Part shown: positions 1-6,637 of the stretch, one piece after another
How positions within the stretch are numbered: position 1 is the stretch's first letter
Layout: each line of letters begins with the position of its first letter
Source of the DNA: Firmicutes bacterium AF25-13AC
Lineage (GTDB): Bacteria; Bacillota; Clostridia; Lachnospirales; Lachnospiraceae
DNA: 13,555 nt
Direction of reading: 5' to 3'
Assembly: GCA_003478935.1 (NCBI GenBank)
Contig: QUFP01000063.1
Location: 1 to 13,555 of the forward strand
Made by a program: the position numbers and the translations under genes
Notes under the pieces: model-generated
Seen by the model: only the letters and a program-made list of their open reading frames with translations
Databases searched by the model: none
Told to the model about the DNA's origin: nothing

Positions 1-29
1 TTTGTTAATCTGTGTATAAGTTTTATTGA

Positions 30-227
30 TACAATACAGTAAGTAAGAGGAATACCAGTCTCTTTGAACTTTTGTCCCATCTGCCAGATGATACATTCGC
101 TGTGACAATGCTCATATACGGTAAAGAAGCAACAACACAAATTGAGAACAGCGTACCCTACTATTCTGTATCAAGTGGAGCAGTAACACGAAAATGTTGC
201 TGCTCCATTTTCATGCCCCTTAAATAA
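30..227 (+). other. possible 3' remnant of an unrecognised gene
   Basis: An open frame without a start runs from just after a TGA at 27-29 to a TAA at 225-227. The part near 60-130 reads like protein (FELLSHLPDDTFAVTMLIYG), but I do not recognise it. A strong terminator hairpin (177-211) lies inside the frame, so either the true gene ended earlier in another frame or the end has been rearranged. It could be the broken tail of a gene that starts left of the window, or non-coding. Apart from this, the terminator and the padR promoter, I see nothing in positions 1-303. Confidence 0.2.
177..212 (+). terminator. rho-independent terminator
   Basis: A 12-bp stem (177-188 with 195-206, one G-T wobble) with a six-base loop is followed by ATTTTC. 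It would end transcription of whatever lies to the left and insulate the padR promoter. Confidence 0.6.
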
Positions 228-242
228 TTTCCTTGAATCTGC

Positions 243-271
243 TTGACTTATATTACGGTTAGTGATATATT
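243..271 (+). promoter_or_regulatory. promoter of the padR-DUF2812 operon
   Basis: TTGACT (243-248) and TATATT (266-271) are separated by 17 bp, close to the sigma-70/sigma-A consensus. The only good ribosome site downstream (AAGGAGG, 290-296) is placed 7 nt before the padR ATG at 304. The -10 box sits between the arms of the dyad at 251-290. Confidence 0.7.
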
Positions 272-290
272 TATTACAGTAACCGTAATA
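251..290. promoter_or_regulatory. inverted-repeat operator over the padR promoter
   Basis: TATTACGGTTA (251-261) and TAACCGTAATA (280-290) are perfect 11-bp inverted repeats. Most bases between them also pair about the same centre (263-265 with 276-278, and 267-269 with 272-274). The dyad spans the -10 element and the probable start site. PadR proteins commonly bind dyads of this kind in their own promoters, so autorepression is the natural inference; binding itself is not shown. Confidence 0.65.
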
Positions 291-303
291 AGGAGGCTGG
301 ACT

Positions 304-627
304 ATGAGAGACAATGCAAAAAGTGGCGCACTTACAGAAGTGACCTTTTATATTTTACTCTCTCTTTATACACCAAAACACGGATACGCCGTTATGCAGT
401 TTGTTGAAGAAAAAACGGGCGGGCGGCTTTCGTTAGGCGCAGGCACTTTATATGGAGCATTAAACTCTTTGCAGGACAAGAAGTGGATTGAACCTTATGG
501 AGATAGTGAGGGAAGAAAAAAAGAATACCACATTACAGCACAGGGAAAAGAAATTGCAGAAAAAGAGCTTGCAAGACTAAATGAACTTGTAAGCATTGCA
601 AGTGAAATTATTGGAGGTGCAGTATGA
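304..627 (+). CDS. PadR family transcriptional regulator
   Basis: A 107-aa DNA-binding repressor of the PadR family, a winged helix-turn-helix dimer in the cytoplasm. The family pattern is visible: an N-terminal helix (about 10-35, LTEVTFYILLSLYTPKHGYA), the recognition region GTLYGALNSLQDKKWIE (about 47-63), then the wing with GRKKEYHITAQGKE (about 70-83). Its length is normal for the short PadR class. The start has an ideal ribosome site at 290-296, 7 nt upstream. The stop overlaps the next gene's ATG by four bases (ATGA), so the two are translationally coupled. PadR/DUF2812 pairs are common in Firmicutes, where the regulator is thought to control its membrane partner. The effector is unknown. 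Confidence 0.9.
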   Translation: MRDNAKSGALTEVTFYILLSLYTPKHGYAVMQFVEEKTGGRLSLGAGTLYGALNSLQDKKWIEPYGDSEGRKKEYHITAQGKEIAEKELARLNELVSIASEIIGGAV

Positions 628-1211
628 GTAAAAAATGTTATCGATTTTTTGGCGGATTGCTAAATACGCAGGAAAAATGGTTAAACAAAATGTCTGAAAA
701 GGGTTATCGACTTGTTCGGACAGGAAAACTGTTATACGAATTTGAAAAATGCAAGCCCGATGAAGTGACCTATTGTGTAGAGTTTATCGGAGAAAAATCA
801 AAAGAGAGTTCAATAGATTATGCTAATTTTTTGGAGGATATGGGATATAAGGTGTTTTTTAAAAATATCAATCTAAACTATTCTGTTGGAAAAGTTCGTT
901 GGCGCCCATGGGCAGAAAGGGGCGGTCGTATTGCGACAAACACAACAACTTTTAATCGAGAAATCTTGATTGTGGAAAAATCAAATGATGGAAAGCCTTT
1001 TGAACTCCATACCTCTTATGACGATAAAGAAAAATATTATCGCAACTTACGCAATCCGTGGCTATTTCTACTGCTCATGTTTGCACTATTCGCAGTTACA
1101 AAGCAATCTATAATCTTTGGTATTTTTGCATTGGTTTCTGTAATTCCTGGCAGTATATATCAAATACAGGTAATGAAAATCCGGAAGGAAGCCAAGACAC
1201 AGGAATGGTGA
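624..1211 (+). CDS. DUF2812 domain-containing membrane protein
   Basis: A 195-aa protein with an N-terminal soluble DUF2812 region (about 1-135) and two C-terminal hydrophobic segments (about 141-158 and 160-178), ending in a basic cytoplasmic tail. The opening KKCYRFFGGLLNTQEKWLNK and the GYRL segment fit the DUF2812 pattern. The gene starts inside the padR stop (4-nt overlap), so translation is coupled. The function of DUF2812 is not established; proteins of this group typically sit next to PadR regulators and are presumed to act at the membrane. Together with padR it forms a two-gene regulated unit that is either cargo at the element's left side or neighbouring DNA. Confidence 0.8.
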   Translation: MSKKCYRFFGGLLNTQEKWLNKMSEKGYRLVRTGKLLYEFEKCKPDEVTYCVEFIGEKSKESSIDYANFLEDMGYKVFFKNINLNYSVGKVRWRPWAERGGRIATNTTTFNREILIVEKSNDGKPFELHTSYDDKEKYYRNLRNPWLFLLLMFALFAVTKQSIIFGIFALVSVIPGSIYQIQVMKIRKEAKTQEW

Positions 1212-1263
1212 GGAAATAAATAGCAAACCCAGACTTGCCCGTCTTTGCTGTTCGGTAATCAAG

Positions 1264-1294
1264 AGGGCGACAGCACAAAATGCTGCCGCCCTTT
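1264..1294 (+). terminator. hairpin after the padR operon / leader of the sigma-like gene
   Basis: A 12-bp stem (1264-1275 with 1281-1292, one A-C mismatch) with loop CAAAA is followed by only three T. It lies between DUF2812 and the sigma-like gene. It could be a weak terminator, or a structure in the leader of the next transcript. Confidence 0.45.
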
Positions 1295-1322
1295 CCCATA
1301 ATTGAAGAAAGGGGGAGTTTCT

Positions 1323-1766
1323 ATGACCGAACAGGAAGCCTATCAAGAACATATCCGCTATACCCATGATACCTACTACCGAATTGTTATTCGCCATGCG
1401 TCCTTTGACGCTGCCCGTATGCTGGCGGCGAGGTGGAAACGGGAAATCTCCCTTGAATATTTGACCGAAGAAAAGTTTGTCCCACTAAGCACCACAGACG
1501 AGTTTTTTCAAGTGCCGGACTATAGCGAAACCTACCCGTTCTCTGTCCGGGGGCAGACGATACTTTTAGACAGCCGTTCCCTTGCGGCGGCTCTTGCCCG
1601 GCTGCCGGAACAGACGCAGGAGGAAATCTTTTTGCATTACTTCCAGCACTTGACGCAGAAAGAAATCGGAGAACAAAACGGCTGGACACGCAGCACAATC
1701 GGACGGCATATCCAGCTTGCCTTGAAGCGACTGAAAGAGGAAATGGCGGTGTTGTCCCATGAGTAA
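1323..1766 (+). CDS. sigma-70-like (ECF/region 4) regulator of the element
   Basis: A 147-aa protein resembling the sigma-factor-like regulators of Tn916-type and mobilizable elements (ORF7-like). The C-terminal half carries a region-4 helix-turn-helix: LPEQTQEEIFLHYFQHLTQK then EIGEQNGWTRSTIGRHIQ and ALKRLKEEM. The N-terminal part matches the family's conserved lead but lacks an obvious complete region 2. I chose ATG 1323 over an upstream TTG at 1302 because AAAGGGGGAG (1308-1316) stands 6 nt before it. The stop overlaps the next gene by 8 nt, indicating coupling. It probably helps control transcription of the mobilization genes, by analogy with Tn916; the target promoter is not identified. 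Confidence 0.85.
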   Translation: MTEQEAYQEHIRYTHDTYYRIVIRHASFDAARMLAARWKREISLEYLTEEKFVPLSTTDEFFQVPDYSETYPFSVRGQTILLDSRSLAAALARLPEQTQEEIFLHYFQHLTQKEIGEQNGWTRSTIGRHIQLALKRLKEEMAVLSHE

Positions 1767-1959
1767 CCGACTTCTTCCTTATGACACTATCATAAAGGCA
1801 CATGAGGGCGACCCCATAGCGATACAAGCTGTCCTTGACCGATATGCCTGGTATATCCGCTATTTCTCCAAAATGAACGGCTATTATAACTCTGATATGG
1901 AGGACTACATCAGAACAAAGCTGATTGAAAGCCTGTTCAAGTTCTGGCTTGACCGATAA
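1759..1959 (+). CDS. small helix-turn-helix protein (HTH_16 / Tn916 ORF8-like)
   Basis: A 66-aa protein beginning SNRLLPYDTIIKAHEGDPIA and ending IRTKLIESLFKFWLDR. It matches the small helix-turn-helix proteins (HTH_16 family) encoded directly after the sigma-like gene in Tn916-related and mobilizable elements. Its ATG lies within the last codons of the sigma-like gene (8-nt overlap), so the two are made together and probably act together in regulating the element. A terminator follows at 2002-2035. Length and sequence look intact. Confidence 0.85.
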   Translation: MSNRLLPYDTIIKAHEGDPIAIQAVLDRYAWYIRYFSKMNGYYNSDMEDYIRTKLIESLFKFWLDR

Positions 1960-2001
1960 CATAAAAACTGAATATCCCGCCGCCCCGCAGCGGCACATGA
2001 A

Positions 2002-2035
2002 GCAGTAAATCCGAAAAAGATTTGCTGCTTTTTTT
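2002..2035 (+). terminator. rho-independent terminator of the regulatory pair
   Basis: GCAGTAAATC (2002-2011) pairs with GATTTGCTGC (2019-2028), one G-T wobble, loop of seven, followed by seven T (2029-2035). It ends the sigma-like/HTH transcript, 42 nt after the HTH stop. Confidence 0.85.
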
Positions 2036-2040
2036 GCGCC

Positions 2041-2424
2041 CATTTTCAAAAATCTTTGGCAAACCACACCGCCGGATTGTTGTAAGGAGCAGACAGGGAA
2101 AATAAAAAATTTCTGCTGCGTTTGCCAAAACGCATCCTTTTCACCGTTGTAGTGGTGAACGGCGGGCAGAACACGCCGCTGTAATCGCTATATTGGTGAA
2201 GCAAGCCAGTATATCCGCAAACCAGAGTCGCAGAGGAAAGCGGCAGTTTCTTAGAGCAAGATTCTACCACGGTGCCAAAATCTGCATATCTGCGGTTTTG
2301 CCCCTTTGGTAAATCTTGTTGGGGAGTGCCTTCCCCAAACCCTGCTATGCGGCTTGTGCCGCTTGAAAATCCCACCAAAAAATACTTAAAAAATCGCCCA
2401 CAAAACGGCGGTAAGTGAAAGGAG
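2041..2424. other. candidate oriT / mobC leader, non-coding
   Basis: This stretch holds no convincing gene but is rich in dyads. TTTGGCAAAC (2055-2064) is the inverted copy of GTTTGCCAAA (2120-2129). TTCACC (2140-2145) pairs with GGTGAA (2154-2159). TTGGGGA (2319-2325) pairs with TCCCCAA (2332-2338) across a 6-nt loop. GCGGC (2349-2353) pairs with GCCGC (2358-2362). It lies directly upstream of mobC and the relaxase, where such elements keep their transfer origin. I cannot name the nick site; the 2300-2365 part nearest mobC is the best guess. Confidence 0.45.
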
Positions 2425-2832
2425 TTGATACCCATAGGAAAGCGATACAATACGCCCCACCGAAGCCATGTAGTCAAGACACGCATGACCAAAGAAGAAT
2501 ATGCCGACTTCACGGAACGGCTAAAGAATTATGACATGAGCCAAGCCGAGTTTATCCGACAAGCCATTGCAAGGGCGACCATTCGCCCTATTGTTACCGT
2601 TTCCCCGGTCAATGATGAACTGCTATCCACTGTTGGAAAGTTGATAGCCGAATACGGAAAAATCGGCGGCAACCTTAATCAGATTGCCCGTGCCCTCAAC
2701 GAATACGGAACACCATACAATACGCTGTCCGTTGAAGTGCGAGCCGCCATTTCCAACCTTGCCGCCTTGAAGTTTGAAGTCTTGCGAAAGGTAGGTGACG
2801 CTGTTGGCAACATTCAAGCATATCAGCTCTAA
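2425..2832 (+). CDS. mobC: MobC-like relaxosome accessory protein
   Basis: A protein of about 132-135 aa that binds the transfer origin and helps the relaxase open and nick it. The N-terminal third has the ribbon-helix-helix look (VVKTRMTKEEYADFTERLKN, then MSQAEFIRQAI), and the centre has the MobC signature GKIGGNLNQIARALNEYG (about residues 79-96). It is followed by the relaxase with a 29-nt overlap. The start is doubtful. The ribosome site AAAGGAG (2418-2424) directly abuts the TTG at 2425, while the codon at a proper distance (2434) is ATA. It may use a rare start, or an ATG may have been lost by mutation. The body of the gene is intact. Confidence 0.85.
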   Translation: MIPIGKRYNTPHRSHVVKTRMTKEEYADFTERLKNYDMSQAEFIRQAIARATIRPIVTVSPVNDELLSTVGKLIAEYGKIGGNLNQIARALNEYGTPYNTLSVEVRAAISNLAALKFEVLRKVGDAVGNIQAYQL

Positions 2833-4420
2833 AAATGCGGACTACGGTGCAGCCGAGCAGTATCTAACCTTTGAGCATGACGAGTTTACCATGAAGCCCA
2901 CCCTTGACGAAACCGGGCGGCTCATACTCCGGGAGGATTATCGGATAGCCACGCTGAACTGCGGCGAGGAAGATTTTGCCGTTGCCTGTATGCGGGCAAA
3001 TCTCCGATACGGTAAAAACCAAAAACGGGAAGATGTGAAAAGCCACCACTATATCATTTCCTTTGACCCACGGGACGCAGCGGACAACGGCTTGACCGTA
3101 GACCGGGCGCAAGCATTGGGCGAGGAATTTTGTGCCGAGCATTTCCACGGACACCAAGCCATTGTCTGCACCCACCCGGACGGACACAACCACAGCGGCA
3201 ATATCCATGTTCATATCGTTATCAATTCTCTGCGTATTGAGGAAGTACCCTTGCTGCCCTACATGGACAGACCGGCAGATACCCGTGCCGGGTGCAAACA
3301 TCGCTGCACGGACGCTGCTATGGAATACTTCAAAGCCGAGGTCATGGAGATGTGCCACCGGGAAAATCTCTATCAAATCGACCTGCTCCATGGCAGTAAA
3401 AACCGCATTACCGAGCGTGAGTATTGGGCGCAGAAGAAAGGACAAGCCAAACTTGACAAGGAAAATGCCACCCTTGCAGCCGAGGGGCAGCCTGCAAAGC
3501 AGACCAAGTTTGAAACCGACAAGGCGAAGCTGCGGCAGACCATACGGAACACCATGAGCGAAGCTACTACCTTTGACGAGTTTTCCGCTTTACTTCTGCG
3601 GCAGGGTGTGATCGTCAAAGAGAGCCGAGGGCGGTTGTCCTACCTTACCCCGGACAGGACAAAGCCCATTACCGCCCGCAAGCTGGGAGATGATTTTGAC
3701 CGCGCTGCCGTTCTTGCCCTTTTGGAACAGAACGCCCACAGAGCCGCCGAAAAGACTGCACCAATACCCGAATACCATACCGCTGAAACAAACCGCACAG
3801 AGCGAGGAAAAACGCAGAAAATCGCCCCGACAGGCAACATTCAGAGAATGGTTGACCGTGCGGCGAAGCGAGCCGAGGGAAAAGGTATCGGCTATGACCG
3901 TTGGGTGGCTGTCCACAATCTCAAACAGATGGCGGCTACCGTTGCCACTATGGAGCAATACGGCTTTACCCCGGATGAACTGGACGCAGCCCTTGTGTCT
4001 GCCAATGCGGATTTACACAGCAGCACCGCCAAGCTGAAGCCCATTGAAACGGCTATCCGTGAGAAAAAGGACTTGCAGAAACAGGTGCTTGCCTATGCCA
4101 AGACAAGAGATGTGCGTGACGGATTGAAAAAGCAGAAAACCGATAAGGCACGCAAAGCCTACCGGGAAAAGCATGAAAGCGACTTTATCATAGCAGACGC
4201 AGCCGTAAGATATTTTCGGCAAAAAGGCATTACCAAGCTGCCCACCTATAAATCGTTGCAGGCTGAAATCGAGCAGCTTACCGCCGAGAAGAACGCCCTT
4301 TACAACGAGTACCGGGCAAATAAAGAGCTTGTCCGGGAGTTGCAGACCATGAAAAGCAATCTTTCCCAAATGCACCACGGCGAGCCGAGCCGACAGAAAA
4401 AGCATGAACAGGAGCGTTAA
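2804..4420 (+). CDS. relaxase (MOBP type, Relaxase/Mobilization nuclease domain)
   Basis: A 538-aa DNA strand transferase that nicks oriT and pilots the single strand during mobilization by a helper conjugative system. From the TTG start, HHYIISF lies at 81-87 and the metal-binding histidine motif HPDGHNHSGNIHVH at about 124-137, followed by IVINSLR. These are typical of the VirD2-like MOBP relaxases of clostridial mobilizable elements. The C-terminal half (from about 360) is charged and predicted helical (coiled-coil-like). I chose TTG 2804 because GAAAGGTAGG (2786-2795) is 8 nt upstream; an in-frame GTG at 2795 overlaps that site. The frame is open throughout, so the gene appears functional, unlike its DnaC and recombinase neighbours. 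Confidence 0.9.
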   Translation: MATFKHISSKNADYGAAEQYLTFEHDEFTMKPTLDETGRLILREDYRIATLNCGEEDFAVACMRANLRYGKNQKREDVKSHHYIISFDPRDAADNGLTVDRAQALGEEFCAEHFHGHQAIVCTHPDGHNHSGNIHVHIVINSLRIEEVPLLPYMDRPADTRAGCKHRCTDAAMEYFKAEVMEMCHRENLYQIDLLHGSKNRITEREYWAQKKGQAKLDKENATLAAEGQPAKQTKFETDKAKLRQTIRNTMSEATTFDEFSALLLRQGVIVKESRGRLSYLTPDRTKPITARKLGDDFDRAAVLALLEQNAHRAAEKTAPIPEYHTAETNRTERGKTQKIAPTGNIQRMVDRAAKRAEGKGIGYDRWVAVHNLKQMAATVATMEQYGFTPDELDAALVSANADLHSSTAKLKPIETAIREKKDLQKQVLAYAKTRDVRDGLKKQKTDKARKAYREKHESDFIIADAAVRYFRQKGITKLPTYKSLQAEIEQLTAEKNALYNEYRANKELVRELQTMKSNLSQMHHGEPSRQKKHEQER

Positions 4421-4727
4421 AAACCGCCCCGAAATGATACCGGAACCAAACAAAAACAGGGATATGCCCTTACCCCTATCCGCAATACTCCCCGACCTCA
4501 AAACAGGGCGTACAGGGCAAAAAATCCCCGAAAATGATACCGAGATGATACAGAATTACCGCCGATACCGCCACACCAGCGGAAACGGCAGAAAGGAGCG
4601 CACCCATGCCAAGAATGAGCAAGAAACGGCGGCTGGAATGGCCTTTTTTCCTGCGGCAAGTAAAAGTCGGGAATACCACCTGCGACCGTATCACATACAA
4701 CGACCTCTGCCGGGGCTGTACCCATAG
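4404..4727 (+). CDS. possible small hydrophilic protein between relaxase and Cys-rich gene
   Basis: A 107-aa open frame that starts within the last codons of the relaxase. Its first ~65 codons fill the otherwise empty stretch 4421-4605 and use codons like those of neighbouring genes (MPLPLSAILPDLKTGRTGQK is protein-like). The last ~40 codons overlap the better-supported Cys-rich gene in another frame. No clear ribosome site precedes the ATG. I do not recognise a family. It may be a real short gene whose original stop was lost, or a chance frame. Confidence 0.25.
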   Translation: MNRSVKNRPEMIPEPNKNRDMPLPLSAILPDLKTGRTGQKIPENDTEMIQNYRRYRHTSGNGRKERTHAKNEQETAAGMAFFPAASKSREYHLRPYHIQRPLPGLYP

Positions 4728-4818
4728 CTGCAAGCAGAGCTTCCGGGCGGTTATTATACTCTGCCCCCGCTACTACTCCAAACGCCGGAAAAAGGAGGAC
4801 AGGGACAATGGCAGATAA
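4606..4818 (+). CDS. small Cys-rich basic hypothetical protein
   Basis: A 70-aa, very basic protein with four cysteines in a compact pattern (CRGCTHSCKQSF, with one Cys before and one after) that could bind a metal. It starts MPRMSKKRR after an excellent ribosome site (AAAGGAG, 4592-4598, 7 nt before the ATG) and overlaps the replisome-organizer start by 11 nt, so it belongs to the same operon. Short proteins of this kind are found between relaxase and replication genes in related mobilizable elements; their role is unknown. A nucleic-acid-binding function would suit the charge, but nothing in the sequence proves it. Confidence 0.65.
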   Translation: MPRMSKKRRLEWPFFLRQVKVGNTTCDRITYNDLCRGCTHSCKQSFRAVIILCPRYYSKRRKKEDRDNGR

Positions 4819-5551
4819 CCGCAAGTATTACTACCTCAAGCTGAAAGAGAACTTTTTTGACAGCGACTCCATTGTGCTGCTGGAAGATATGAAAGACGGG
4901 ATTTTATATTCCAATATCCTCTTGAAGCTGTACTTAAAATCGCTGAAAAACGGTGGGAAGTTGCAGCTTGACGAGCATATCCCCTACACAGCGCAGATGA
5001 TAGCGACACTGACCCGCCACCAGATAGGGACGGTTGAGAGGGCTTTAGAGATTTTCCGGCAGTTGGGGCTTGTGGAGCAGCTTGACAGCGGGGCTTTTTA
5101 TATGACCGACATTGAGCTGATGATAGGACAATCCTCTACCGAAGCGGAACGAAACCGGGCGGCAAGGCTTGCAAACAAGGCTTTGCCACCACCCCGGACA
5201 AACGGCGGACATTTGTCCGACATTCGTCCACCAGAGATAGAGATAAAGAAAGAGATAGATATAGAGATAGAAAAAGAGAGAGAGTTAGAAACGGGACAAG
5301 CCCCCGCCCGCAGCTATGGCAGATACAACAATGTTTTTCTTTCCGATACGGAACTGGACGAGCTGAAAGCGGAACTGCCCGACAAATGGGAGTATTATAT
5401 TGACCGCTTATCTACTCATATAGCGTCCAAAGGAACGAAATACCGCAGTCATGCAGCCACGATATACAAGTGGGCGCAGGAGGACGAAGCCAAGAAACCG
5501 CCGAAAAAAGGCATACCCGATTACACCTTTAAGGAGGGCGAGAGTTTATGA
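4808..5551 (+). CDS. phage replisome organizer-like replication initiator
   Basis: A 247-aa protein whose N-terminal ~120 residues match the phage replisome organizer N-terminal domain (winged-helix; opening NRKYYYLKLKENFFDSDSIV, with GILYSNILLKLYLKSL at about 31-46). A charged linker follows (about 143-160, runs of Glu/Ile/Lys encoded by GATAGAGATA-like DNA at 5226-5290), then a C-terminal part with WEYYIDRLSTHIASKG resembling DnaD-type helicase-loader contacts. Such proteins open an origin and recruit the DnaC-like loader encoded next, which allows the excised element to replicate. AAAGGAGG (4791-4798) lies 9 nt before the ATG. The stop overlaps the dnaC-like start (ATGA). The gene is intact. 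Confidence 0.85.
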   Translation: MADNRKYYYLKLKENFFDSDSIVLLEDMKDGILYSNILLKLYLKSLKNGGKLQLDEHIPYTAQMIATLTRHQIGTVERALEIFRQLGLVEQLDSGAFYMTDIELMIGQSSTEAERNRAARLANKALPPPRTNGGHLSDIRPPEIEIKKEIDIEIEKERELETGQAPARSYGRYNNVFLSDTELDELKAELPDKWEYYIDRLSTHIASKGTKYRSHAATIYKWAQEDEAKKPPKKGIPDYTFKEGESL

Positions 5552-6386
5552 CTGAACTTTTTACCGATACCGTTTTGAATATGATGACTACTACCGCAGA
5601 GCCGGAGGACTACACGGGCGAGGACGGTCTGCTTTACTGCGGCAAGTGCCGCACGGCGAAAGAAGCCTACTTTCCCAAAGAAACCGCCGCATGGTTGGGG
5701 CATGACAAGCACCCGACAGAATGTGACTGCCAACGGGAGAAGCGTTTGGAATGTGAATCCGCCGAGGAACGCAGACGACACCTTGACACCGTTATGGAAC
5801 TGAAACGCCGAGGCTTTACCGACCTCACCATGCAGGAATGAACTTTTGCACATGACAACGGCAAATGCCCGCAGATGAGCAAGGCACATTTATATGTGGA
5901 GCATTGGGAGCAGATGAGAGAAAACAACTATGGTCTGCTCTTGTGGGGCAAGGTAGGCACAGGAAAAAGCTATTTTGCCGGGTGCATTGCCAATGCCTTA
6001 TGGAACAGGGAATCTCCGTCTGCATGACAAACTTTTCTGCGATACTGAATGATTTAACTGCCAGCTTTGAGGGGCGAAACGAATATATCGAGCGTCTTTG
6101 CCGTTTCCCTCTGCTGATGCTTGATGATTTTGGTATGGAGCGTGGCACAGAGTACGGTTTGGAACAGGTCTACAATGTAATTGACAGCCGATACCGCAGC
6201 CGAAAGCCGCTGATTGTCACCACCAATCTAAGCCTTACGGAACTGCAGAATCCACAGGACACCGCCCACGCCCGTATCTATGACCGAGTGCTTGAAATGT
6301 GTCTGCCTATCCTCTTTACAGGCGAGAACTTCCGAAAGGAAACGGCACAAGCCAAGCTCAATGGACTAAAAGAACTGTTGAAGTGA
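5548..6386 (+). pseudogene. DnaC-like helicase loader ATPase, broken by a stop and a frameshift
   Basis: The gene would encode an AAA+ ATP-binding protein that loads replicative helicase. The first 97 codons (5548-5838) include a Cys-rich segment (CGKCRTAKEAYF, then CDCQRE). A TGA at 5839-5841 replaces what should be a Trp codon, and the same frame continues in homology (TFAHDNGKCPQMSKAH) through the Walker A motif GKVGTGKS (5947-5970). One base is missing at about 6000-6001 (TTATGGAACAG where TTAATGGAACAG is expected). Homology then continues in the next frame to 6386, including LMLDDFGMERG (Walker B) and the sensor-1 region IVTTNLSL. Two separate lesions argue for decay rather than a single sequencing error, though errors cannot be ruled out. 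Its partner genes upstream are intact. Confidence 0.85.
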
Positions 6387-6398
6387 AAGGAGTTGCCT

Positions 6399-6587
6399 AT
6401 GACAGAAAACAAACAGAATAACAATGACCGCACCGACCGCCGCCCGGACTGTGTGACGGAGATCCGCATGGGCAACACCGTCCTTGTCGTTTCCGGCTTT
6501 TTCAAAAAAGATACCACCGACACCGCAGCCGATAAGATGATGAAAGTGCTGGAAGCGGAAGCTGCTACACAAAAAACGGCGATTTGA
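6399..6587 (+). CDS. tnpW: transposon-encoded protein TnpW
   Basis: A 62-aa acidic-to-neutral protein matching the TnpW family of clostridial transposons and mobilizable elements. The conserved core is TEIRMGNTVLVVSGFFKK (about 24-41), followed by a helix ending KMMKVLEAE. I chose ATG 6399 over the TTG at 6393 because AAAGGAG (6386-6392) stands 6 nt before it. It follows the broken dnaC-like gene by 12 nt and ends the mobilization/replication operon. The role of TnpW is not established. It appears intact. Confidence 0.85.
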   Translation: MTENKQNNNDRTDRRPDCVTEIRMGNTVLVVSGFFKKDTTDTAADKMMKVLEAEAATQKTAI

Positions 6588-6595
6588 CATGATAC

Positions 6596-6627
6596 TGAAA
6601 AGCGGTCACGCTTTTGGCGTGACCGCT
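6596..6627 (-). terminator. terminator of the hydrolase gene
   Basis: AGCGGTCACGC (6601-6611) and GCGTGACCGCT (6617-6627) form a perfect 11-bp stem with a 5-nt loop. On the minus strand the hairpin is followed by TTTT, and it lies 10 nt after the hydrolase stop. The stem may also slow plus-strand transcription leaving tnpW, but there is no T-tract on that side. Confidence 0.7.
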
Positions 6628-6637
6628 GGCAGAGAAA

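Noticed and set aside
119..131. 13-bp direct match CGGTAAAGAAGCA with 7373-7385
   Set aside because: A single 13-bp match is expected by chance in a window of this size, and the flanks do not match.
1387..2067. 226-aa minus-strand open frame across the sigma-like and HTH genes
   Set aside because: It crosses two well-supported genes and a terminator on the opposite strand, and its composition is typical of an antisense shadow.
5226..5290. GATAGAGATA-like purine repeat as a CRISPR or regulatory repeat
   Set aside because: It lies in frame within the replisome organizer and encodes its charged Glu/Ile/Lys linker; units are irregular.
5839..5841. TGA read as Trp (alternative genetic code or recoding) in the DnaC-like gene
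   Set aside because: TGA is used as a normal stop elsewhere (for example padR and tnpW), and a separate frameshift 160 bp later shows that the gene is simply broken.
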